Shown here one piece after another: positions 55,278 through 64,000 of a stretch of 64,000 nucleotides of DNA (positions are counted from its first letter, which is position 1; every line of letters starts with the position of its first letter). A program made the translations under genes and the position numbers. Under the pieces are notes generated by a model. The model searched no databases and was not told where the DNA came from. It saw only the letters and a program-made list of their open reading frames with translations. Origin of the DNA: Quercus robur. Taxonomy: Eukaryota > Streptophyta > Magnoliopsida > Fagales > Fagaceae. The stretch spans positions 44,104,277 through 44,168,276 of the forward strand of contig NC_065543.1 in the NCBI RefSeq assembly GCF_932294415.1, in the 5' to 3' direction.

Positions 55278-58064
55278 TCACAGTTGATGGCCCATATATA
55301 TCCCTGAAGTATCAAAGGAGATTGAACTCTCTTCTTCCTGTTTTAATGTATTTAATGTTACCGCAATATGGTTCATGCTTGGCCTTTCATTTGGGGAAGG
55401 ATTTATGCAATTCAATGCTACCGTGCAACAAGTTCACCATCCTTTCTTCTCTAGCACCTTCTGAGAGCAAAGCTTTGTTAAAGACTTCAACAGTCCATTC
55501 CTCTCTAACTACTGAATGCACCCATGTAGCCAAATCAGTCCCATTGTTCTGGACCAGCTTCCCCGTCAGCAGCTCGAGAAGAATCACACCAAAGGCATAA
55601 ACATCCAGCTTGAAATTGTCATGTGTATTGACTCCATTCGGATTATTGTTTTTGAAACTACTGGTTCGGGAAAGATATGGTTGTTCTTCTTTGTCAGCCT
55701 CCATTAGACCATATTCACTGATGCACGCATTCATGTTTCTGTCAAACAAAATGTTGGTGGACTTTAGGTTGCCATGAGCAATCTTATCCTCATGCAGCTC
55801 CTTGTGCATGTATGCCAAGGCCTCGGCAATGCTCGCTGCAACACTTAGTCTGCTTCCCCAGTCAAATTTATGGCCATTTTGTAATTCTGCAGATAAAAAA
55901 GTGATGCAAATATAGTTACTTGTGCATTTTTTTTGTTTCTGAAAATTTATCTAGTACCTTGTTTTTCCAAGTCAAAATGGGTGTTTAGAGTCTCTAGACC
56001 CTGTGAAGAATAAATGGGAGAAAGGAACTGCTAAAAGAAACTAAGGGGATGGATGCAACATTCAACAAATCCCTAGCAGTCTAGAATTTAAAACAGGTTT
56101 CATGGCTAGTCAATCTGACGTTGAGTCTAAAATGTTTTTTCAGTTGCACGATTATTGGGATGGTCTCACAATCCATCGTCTCCTAGTAAAAATGCAAATC
56201 CTAGTCTTTCAAGCTCGCTGGCATAGGCTTCTGTCTATGTGTGCATTCTGTTAGAATACAATAGGCTACACTATAGATATTATAGAGCATGGTTTTGTAT
56301 AATATCATAGGCTATAGTGATTCAGTTACCATATTAAGCCTATTGTATTTCTATTTGTATTAGGGTTATAATTATCTACTGCATTTTTATTCTGCATTTC
56401 TAATTACACTCTAGGGGTTCATTGTTACACACAAAGCACAACAATAAAGATTAGCTGTTTGGAGCTTTCTGTTGTGGATGTAATCAGCTAAAACTGAATC
56501 ACATTAATTTTGTGATTTTTTTTTCTCTTTACTTCTTCCCAATATATTCTTATTCTAAGATAATATCAGGGCATTGTCTCACCTTTTACAAAACCTTCTT
56601 TGGTCTCTTATTCTACTCATATTATGCATGTTTTAGTACAAACTAACAGCTGCAAATTTCCCACTTATTTATTGGGGAAAAGAAAGAGGGATGGAGAGGG
56701 TGTTTTTTGTTTGGGGGGGGTGTTGGTGGGGTGGCTAGCTATATATTGAGAATGAGAAACTTACCATGGAGAAGCTGGAAGAGGCTGCCTTTCTGCTGAT
56801 ATTCGTAGACCAAAATCTTCTCTTGATTGGAGCAATAAAATGCAACCGGTGGCAATATATTTGGATGCCTCACTTGGTCCATCTTCTGCAGCCTACTACG
56901 GAATTCTTCTTCGGAAATTCCCCAATCCTTGATCCTCTTTACAGCCAAAACGACCCCACTATTAAGCGCGACTTTATAGAGGCTTCCATGCTTTCCTCTC
57001 CCAAGCAATTCAGCTGGAGCTTTAAGCAAGTCCTCAAATTGCAGTTCCTTTGCCAATGGACTCGTGAGAACTAAAAGTGTAGATGGAGTGACTGCACTTT
57101 CAAGAGATGTCATTGATAAATCTGACCTGTTTACACCAAACCCAAACTCATTGGAGGTTTCACTAGGCTTGTCATCGACAATAATATTCTTTTCAACATC
57201 ACCCTTTTCTTTTTTAGGCTTGTTTTTGGGAATAAATTTGAGGGCTAATGAGAGCACTATAACCACACCTAGAATTATGTAGCCTAAGTATATAAAAAAC
57301 CCTTTATATGATGGTGTTGAGTCCTCTGCAGATGGTAAAGGAGCAGGAGAAGGTGGACAAGCAGTTGACAGTGGTTCTCCACATAATTCTGAATTACCAA
57401 AAAAGCTATCTGCAGTCAAATGGCCTTGGAGATACGGAATTCGACCGCTGAAATTGTTGTTGGTGACATTAAATTCATATTTTTTGAAGTTTTCAAAATC
57501 AAAATTTGGTATTTTCCCACTCAAATGATTGTTCTGGGCTAAGAAGGTTACCAGGCCTGAAATCCTAGGCAGATCAGGAAGCTCACCATTGAAGTTATTG
57601 TCAGATATATCAAGCCTCTTCAAGTTAACCAATTGTGAGAGAGAATTAGGAAGGCTACCAGAGAACTTGTTCCCACTTAAATACAAATGAGTTAGCTCCT
57701 TGCATTGTCCTATCTCTTCTGGTATTGATCCACTTATTTGGTTCTGCTTCAGACTGAGGATAGTAAGAGAATTTACCATGCAAATAGAACCGGCATCAAA
57801 AACTCCAGTGAGATTGTACCCATCAAGTGCTATTTTCCCCACAGACACATTCTCTGGATAGTTGCAATACACTCCCGCCCATTGGCCACTGCAAGGATCT
57901 GAACTCATGTTCCAACCCCAGTTGATATTTCGTTGTGAACTTCCTGGTGAGAGTTTGTCCATAAATTGAACTAGCGCCTGCTTCACATCCTCATCTAATG
58001 AAATTGACATTGGAGTGATGAGAATGATTAAAATGGGGAGTAACCAGATGGAAATTCGATCCAT
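55278..58064 (-). CDS. LRR receptor-like pseudokinase (LRR-III type), two exons, C-terminal frameshift
   Basis: Probable plasma-membrane receptor-like kinase of the 'probable inactive receptor kinase' type. Exon 1 is 58064-56765, exon 2 starts at 55886 (GT/AG borders, phase 1, joined as LLHELQNGHKFDWG). The start MDRISIWLLPIL was preferred over an upstream ATG because it opens a signal peptide (residues 1 to about 23). Then come LRRs (CSGQWAGVYCN to about residue 230), a Pro-rich stretch, a membrane helix (GYIILGVVIVLSLAL) and a kinase-like domain. Lys is kept in AVKRIK, but the catalytic loop reads HGNLKSTN for HRDLKxxN and the DFG site reads EYG, so it is likely inactive. A +1 shift at about 55421-55425 (CACGG) ends the read frame at 55387 (599 residues). 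The shifted frame continues the normal end (CINPSPNERPSMN) to a stop at 55280-55278. It could be real or an assembly error. Confidence 0.85.
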
Positions 58065-61000
58065 CTTTCGATGAACAAGTATGATTTTTTTTTTTTTGGG
58101 GTACAAATTGCTACTTTGTTTTCCTGTCAATAATGTGGATTGGTTATTTGTAAAAGAAGAAAAAAGTAACAAGGTTGATGTTCCTTTTTTTCTTCTAAAC
58201 AACAAGGTAAATGTTGTTTGTTAAATCACTAATGATTTGCAATTTTCTGATATTAATATGTAGTTTGTAAGACCGTATGTGACAACCAATAGGTACTTGT
58301 GGAAAAGAGCCAAAAGCCACAGAGTTAACCTTTTAAACAATTAGGAGTCGGCAGCTTGAAATGGTCACATTTTGAATGCAATGTCCTTGTTGGCTTCTCA
58401 TAGACTTGAATGTTTACTGGTGCTACTAACATATTAATCGTCATATCTTTATGTATGCAAAGAGACCAGCCAAAAAGAACAGTAACTTGTATTCAAGAGC
58501 TACATTCCAATTGTTCTAAAGGGGTACTTACTAAAACAGACTAGATGAATTCGATTGGCTTCTCCTCTCCTTCTTGGAAAAGATTGGAAAAGGTAAATAT
58601 CAAAGAAATGGCTACTTCAATTGAGCAAACAAATTTGGAATAAAGAATCTAAGAGAGGCACTTGTCAGAATGGTAAAATCTTTGTTCCAACTGCGATAAC
58701 AGACAAAATCAAAAAATTGCCTACTTCTGCTTATTATATTTTGCATGCAAATGACTTAAAATTATAGATTGATGATTATAATTGGTACCTCTGTGAATCC
58801 ACAGGGACAAAAAATGACAAAAACAGCTCAAACTGTAATTTAAAATGGGAAAAGTTAACAAATGCACTAAGAAAACCTTTTTATGAAATAATTAAAAAAA
58901 AAAAAAACAACTGAATTTCTTGACATATTTTAATATTTTTCATGAAAGTAGTATTAAAACTTTTTTAAAATAATCTATTAACAAATACCACTTTTTTTTT
59001 GTTTTTGTTTTTTGTGAAAACATTAACAAATGCTCTAAGAGCCTCCGTTAACTGGATCTATTTAAAAATTAGGCCATAACAACTCTTTGCTCTTGTAAAA
59101 GCTGGCCACATTCGACCAAAGAAAACTTTCAAATCTCACTCCACTCCACATATATGAACTATTGGGCACCACTAAAAGTTCCTTTTGTCACAAATTAATT
59201 GCAGCAATCTCTCTGCTGAAAAAGGTGTCCTATTTATCTCAGTAAGATTGTCTTTCTACCCTTTATTATTTATTAATCAATTTAAAGTTCATGAATTGGT
59301 GTGCCATGGCTCCAACATTATGTTATGTGAGAGCGATACCAGTAGTTATCACTCTTTTTTTTCGTTTTTTTCCAATACGTGGGATAGGTGTGTCATGAAC
59401 TCATGCGTCCCAATTCCAAGTTGTTTAACAAAATGGTTCATGCCCTATTAACATTCACTATTAATTTACTCTGTCATCAATTATTTGAATCATTACTGCT
59501 CATGGATGACTTTATAAATTATGTTGTCATAAAATATTTTGTTACATAATTATGTAGACCCAACACACAAGAAAGGGTTAAGGTGTTGAGATCTGATATC
59601 CGCTAGAGGAAAGAAAACAAGATTCTTTTTAATTGATATAAGATTTTCTATATTTGCATAAGCCTTGTAGCTTGACCAGTATTTTATGATGTTTCTAACA
59701 AAGATTTTCAGGATTTAAATCTCCTCTCTCCTGTTGTAACTATTGAATTTTATAATAATAATAATAATAATAATACTTTCATTTACAGCTTAAAAGCTAA
59801 TTTAAAGGTTTTGAAAATGCTTTTAATTTCCTAAAATACTTGAACTTGCATGTGATGTAATAGACCTCACACACACATATATAAAAAAGCTCCTACCTAC
59901 TAAGTAATAGACCTTTCACATTTATAGTATTATTAAAAGCATAATGAATTGAATCTTTTTATATTTTCTAAGGTTTAGATCCATTAAGTTTTGTGCAAAT
60001 ATACTTAACACATATTCAGAATTTAGAGTATATAATTGGAAGGACACTTTGCATAAAATTAAAGTGTTTAAATTTTGATAAATGCTACATTCACAATATT
60101 TTCACAACAAATTTTAAGTAGCAAGCTATTATTGGTGGATAAAAAATTGATGTTAGTGGTAGCTTGGATTAAAACCAGTAATAACTGGTTACTTAAAATT
60201 TGATATGAAAAAAAATATTATAAACGTAACATTTCTCTTAAAATTTAGACACTTAACATCAAATGGTAGGTCAATTGACATTGAAAAAAGAAAAATGTCA
60301 ATTAGAATCACACTTGTACAAAATCGGATTGCAATTAAAATTAGATTCTTAATTGAATTTTCTCTGAGCTCTGACTCTTAAATATAGTATATATAAAATA
60401 AATTTTGCACCGGATAAGGTTGGTTAGCCTAAATCATGGGCCTACCGATAAGCTTGATCAGTTCAGGCATGGTGGGTTGGGCCTAATTTCATTTGGACAT
60501 TTATAGTGGAGTGGGCCTAAATTAATTTGGACCTAAATTTCTTGATCACTGGCCCAAAGAATTTGACGCTAAAAAGTTTTTCTTCTTTTTTAACACTAGG
60601 CACTTCTTAAAAGTGGCTAATCAAGTCATCCGAAGTACTTAAGTGTATGTGTTTAACGGTTAATTTGTTTCTTAAAATAAAAGAATAAAAAAAAAAGTCA
60701 TCCAAAGGAGCCCGCAGTTACAACTTACGACCTTTGTTACTTTGGATAACAGTGTGACTTTATTATTTTTATTAATAACTTGATAATTGAGGGGTAAGGG
60801 AAATTTAAACCTTAAACATTTTTGTTGCAAAATTAAGAAGTGCCAGTTGAGTTATAAAACTCTTAGCAACAATGTGAGATTTTAAATTTTTTTTTTTTGA
60901 TAAATTTTAAATTTTGTTAATTTGAACAACTGTCATAATAAGTAAAAAAAAAAAAAAAACCTCAAAACTTCATACTTTCTAAGCTCTAATTAACTATTAA

Positions 61001-62396
61001 CAAGATTGATTCATCCACAATCTTATACCTTTGATTCTCAAATTCTTCTACTCTCACCCTCTCCATTGTCATACCCTTGAGAGGATCTTTATCCAAATCC
61101 TTACCTCACCATATTCATACCAGTGAGAAAGTTATTTGGTGCTTGCAAAGCAGTTCAGAGAGGACTAATTTATTTGGTTAATACAATGGGCTTATTGTGG
61201 GATCCAAAAAGCTAGAGAAGACATAATTAGGTTTAACCTTGTTGGAGTAAGAAGTTTGGAGGGTTTAAGTGCATCAGGTAGATTAGGCGCATCAGGTAGA
61301 TTAAGTTTGGAGGGTCTATTACTATTCATGTATCCCAATTAATTTTTAGTGGATCATTTTACCGCTTAGAGGGCGGTGGAGAGATTCTTCGCCGAGTTTT
61401 TCGGTTTCCTCTTCAATAACACTTGCCAGTGTTATCTTATGTTTGCATCTTTCTAACCCTTACTCTTTGCTTTTAATTACTGTTGTGTTGTGATTAAATT
61501 ATGACTTAGAGTTCTTTGCTTGTTTGGATATAGCTTGTACTTATCATTCCGCACATATATTGTTTAAGTATAAGCTTGTGTTAGTAATTTTGAAATTGAA
61601 GGTCTAAACATTCACTAGTATTTTACACACTAAGTGAACTTTCACAGCCATTCAAGTTGTGAGCTTTGACAATATTCCCTCATTGCTTGTGATCCAAATA
61701 TCATTCCAGAAGCATCAAGTGGTTGTGCACCAAGCCCAAACACCATATCAATTCGTTACCAAAGTCATACAGCATATAATTCCAAAAGTCTTCTTTTTGG
61801 ATCTTTGATACAATTAAAAAAAACGATATTCTCTTCACAAGAGGATAACTTAATATTCAAAGCAAATTCTTAGGAGCCTATCCACCAAAAAACCAATGAG
61901 TAAGAAAAAACTGACAAGTGTGATTTGGCCCTTGGGAATAAAATACAAGCCAACATTACAAGTTGAACCTAAAGATATAGATATGATAGATGTCCATGTA
62001 CTAAGGGTATTTGATTTAAAGTATTGAAAGGGATAAATGAAATTGGGGTGGAAGAGTGCACTGATGTCGAAGGGTGGCACCGAATGGTGCGAGGAGTTGG
62101 CATAATCATGCACAACAAACCATGCTGTATCTGCATGTATCAGCATAGAATTTCTAAGGAAACACGCAATCATGTAGTTACTGCTCATTGAAAAGAGGCT
62201 CAAGGTTGAAGGAGTCAATGAATTGAAACTGCAAAAGAACCAGGGCCCCATTCACGTTAAGTTATTGAATTGTTTACAGCCATCCACTTCAAGATTAGAT
62301 CAGAAGACTCTATTTTAAATTATTTTTTTATTCATCTGACTCTGTCAAAAATAGACAAATGTTCTAGACCATGAAAAAGCTTTAGAAAATACCTGA
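58065..62396. other. Intergenic, no gene recognised
   Basis: Upstream flank of the receptor-kinase gene, then AT-rich sequence. An (AAT)n run is at 59752-59774. A 61100-61450 segment has the style of a decayed retroelement long terminal repeat, but no partner was seen. The 133-codon frame at 62251-61850 on the minus strand is open but unrecognised. Confidence 0.4.
61850..62251 (-). other. Open frame of 133 codons, unrecognised
   Basis: The translation starts MGPWFFCSFNSLTPST, has STWTSIISISLGSTCNVGLY in the middle, and ends with a hydrophobic stretch (ITLVSFFLLIGFLVDRLL) that could be a membrane segment. I recognise no family, there is no clear promoter, and the surroundings are repeat-rich. 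It may be a gene fragment or chance. Confidence 0.2.
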
Positions 62397-63380
62397 GGCT
62401 GCGTTTGCTTCAGTGTAAAATATTTTTCCAAATGTAAAATGCTTTCAGGTGAAAATATTTTTCGGAAAAAAAAATATTTTCAAGTGTTTAGCTGCATTAT
62501 AAAAATTGTTTTAGAAAATGTTTTCAGGTGTTTGGTTGCATTCTAAAAATGCTATTTTCTATTAATTTCTCACATTTTCTCAGTCATTTTCTCAACTTCC
62601 AAACAAATTTTATAATAGAAGATTTCAGTATATACAATTAACAACATAAAAATCCATTAGCTCCATTCATTCACAAGCTGAACTCGGTCAAACTGAGAGA
62701 GAGGGAGGAAGAAAGAGTGAGAGATTAAGGGAAAGAGAGATAGATCAGGAAAGAGATGGAGATCAGGTCAACGAGATTGGTCTTCAACGGCGACAACGAG
62801 ATCGGTCTTGGGTCGAGAACGAGATCGGTCTTGGGTGAATTGGGTATTGTAGAGGGTGGGTTTGAGAGAAGTGTTTCGCCAGCGACATGGAAGCGACGGA
62901 TTGGAGATGTTGGAGGAGAGATGGGCTTCGCCAGCGTGAAGGGGGACTTCGGACCAGCATCTGCGTGTGGGGTGGAGCTGTGTTTCTCTCTCGTTGGTGC
63001 GTGGGGTGGAGCTATGAGCTCTCACTGTGGGTGGATCAGCGGCGCTCGTCGGACTATGGGTGGAGCTTAGACTGGCGTGAGGGAAAGGGTGGAGTTGAGT
63101 TTGGCGTGAGAGAGAGGGTGGAGCTCAGTCACAATTGAGCTTGGAGAGTACCAGTGATGTCTATGAGGAGTGTGTGTGAGAAGCTTCAAGAGAGTGTGTG
63201 AGAAGTGTAAATCATTTGAAGGTAAAATAAGAACGGAAATGGTTTTACGGGCGAGAAGGGTTATTTTACAATCAACGGGGAAAATAATTTCTATTTGACT
63301 CAATTTTCTATAGGTGCCAAACACACAACCTGGTGTAAAATAATTTCTTGAAATCCTTTTTAGACGAAACAAACGCAGCC
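62397..63380. mobile_element. PIF/Harbinger-like element, GGCTGCGTTTG family (copy 2)
   Basis: The ends GGCTGCGTTTGCTTCAGTG and (reverse complement) GGCTGCGTTTGTTTCGTC match each other and copy 1 at 51278-52204. Flanks are TGA (62394-62396) and TAA (63381-63383), consistent with a 3-bp TAA duplication with one change. The inner part 62690-63130 is G-rich (GAGATCGGTCTTGGGT repeated) and its long frames show no protein family. The 984-bp element ends about 300 bp before the germin-like gene. Confidence 0.55.
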
Positions 63381-63584
63381 TAAGACTTTCCATTTTTCTA
63401 TCTCTATCAAAGCTAATTGATCCTTTGACAGTTTCCAAGAGGGACACGATTTGCTAATACAAAATTTAAAAGATAATTTGACCACAGCCCGTCTTCAGTG
63501 GACTTTGTTGCTGCTTGTGTCACTACCTATGTCTCAGCATCAGCAAAACTAAGAAGTCATTGGGGTTTTCACATAGAAAGAGAG

Positions 63585-63593
63585 TTATATATA
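63585..63593 (+). promoter_or_regulatory. TATA box of the germin-like gene
   Basis: TTATATATA lies about 95-100 bases before the ATG at 63688. The leader contains CAACCACAAAACCAACCAAA, typical of an A/C-rich plant 5' UTR. Confidence 0.65.
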
Positions 63594-63687
63594 GAACCAC
63601 GATCTTCATTCTTCAACCACAAAACCAACCAAAAACTCATCTTTTTACCATCTTGTACTCTCTAAAAAACAGGAGTCTCTAACAGCC

Positions 63688-64000
63688 ATGATGAAATCAT
63701 CAAACTCACCCCTCTACCTGCTATCTTGCCTTCTAATGTTACTGCTTCTCCCGGTGCCTTCCCTATCAGCTGACCCTGATTCGTTACAGGACTTTTGTGT
63801 TGCAGATTTGAATGCATCCATATCAATCAATGGATTTCCTTGCATACCTGCCTCAAAAGTTAGTGCAAGTGATTTTTTCTTTGATCTGAGCAAAGAGGGT
63901 ATCACTAACACTTCGAACTTAAACTTCAGTGTCACTCCTGCAAATGTCCTTTCATTTCCTGCTGTCAACACTCTTGGGATTGCAATGAACCGTGTAGACT
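63688..64000 (+). CDS. Germin-like protein, 5' part (runs off the right edge)
   Basis: Germin-like proteins are secreted, hexameric, manganese-binding cupins of the cell wall, some with oxalate oxidase or superoxide dismutase activity. The first 104 codons are in the window. They comprise a signal peptide ([20 protein letters not shown] then PVPSLSA), the mature start [20 protein letters not shown], the conserved [17 protein letters not shown] with the second Cys of the N-terminal disulfide, and then [23 protein letters not shown], the usual lead into the first cupin motif. The metal-binding HxH box lies beyond the window. ATG at 63688 is followed directly by a second ATG; either could start. 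The subfamily is not certain; it resembles the subfamily T/9 style. No intron is seen in the visible part. Confidence 0.9.
   Translation, partial: MMKSSNSPLYLLSCLLMLLLLPVPSLSADPDSLQDFCVADLNASISINGFPCIPASKVSASDFFFDLSKEGITNTSNLNFSVTPANVLSFPAVNTLGIAMNRVD

Noticed and set aside
54869-55315. Several long overlapping open frames in both strands
   Set aside because: They follow from the TCGGCC-rich composition, overlap each other in all frames and show no protein family; they lie in the hAT-like element.
56249-56480. Possible old solo long terminal repeat in the receptor-kinase intron (TGTTAGAATAC start)
   Set aside because: A copia-like look only; the right end and a flanking repeat could not be fixed.
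61100-61450. Segment resembling part of a copia-type long terminal repeat
   Set aside because: Single fragment with no partner, no borders and no coding part nearby.
62756-63138. Open frames in the G-rich interior of the GGCTGCG element
   Set aside because: No family signal, overlapping frames in both directions, and composition-driven.
1-64000. tRNA, rRNA or CRISPR-like arrays
   Set aside because: None seen; the spaced repeats present are tandem repeats or transposon end arrays in a plant nuclear context.

Overview
The window is plant nuclear DNA: AT-rich, with spliced genes (GT-AG introns), plant-only gene families, and intergenic space full of MULE, hAT-like, PIF/Harbinger-like, Helitron, LINE and SINE-like remains. 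The proteins look like a woody eudicot. Fagales would fit, but that is a weak inference.

Host genes, left to right: a syringolide-induced 14-1-1-like protein (1533-2123, +); RNA-dependent RNA polymerase RDR2 in four exons (16206-9802, -); a two-exon BAHD acyltransferase (24890-28138, +); an ATL-type RING-H2 ubiquitin ligase (48958-47834, -); an LRR receptor-like pseudokinase (58064-about 55278, -) with a +1 frameshift near its C-terminus; and the 5' part of a germin-like protein running off the right edge (63688-64000, +). They do not form one pathway. The only link I see is that RDR2 is the polymerase of transposon silencing and lies next to a large inverted transposon repeat.

The most unusual region is 17526-43961. 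Two Mutator-like elements of one family (E1, 17526-24751; E2, 30539-43961) lie in inverted orientation around the BAHD gene. The left end of E1 and the right end of E2 are flanked by the same 9-bp direct repeat, TGGTATTTA (17517-17525 and 43962-43970). This suggests that the whole 26.4-kb block, gene included, inserted as one macrotransposon. Several elements are nested in it, each with its own target-site duplication: a 7.2-kb MULE with a decayed plant-mobile-domain (PMD/MAIL) gene (30618-37843), two smaller MULE-type elements with the same ATCGAGTC/GACTCGAT end repeats (37974-38711, 42598-43509), a PIF/Harbinger-type MITE (17896-19021), and a 5'-truncated LINE (21462-23031) that carries its own SINE-like insert. 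The paired MULE arm supplies the empty site for several of these. The BAHD TATA box lies only about 40 bp from the broken end of E1.

The flanks hold more MITEs, tandem repeats, LINE tails and one notable GC-rich hAT-like element (54734-55273) whose 8-bp target duplication overlaps the stop codon of the receptor-kinase gene. Coordinates of splice sites and element ends were read by eye from consensus signals and homology; no search was run.
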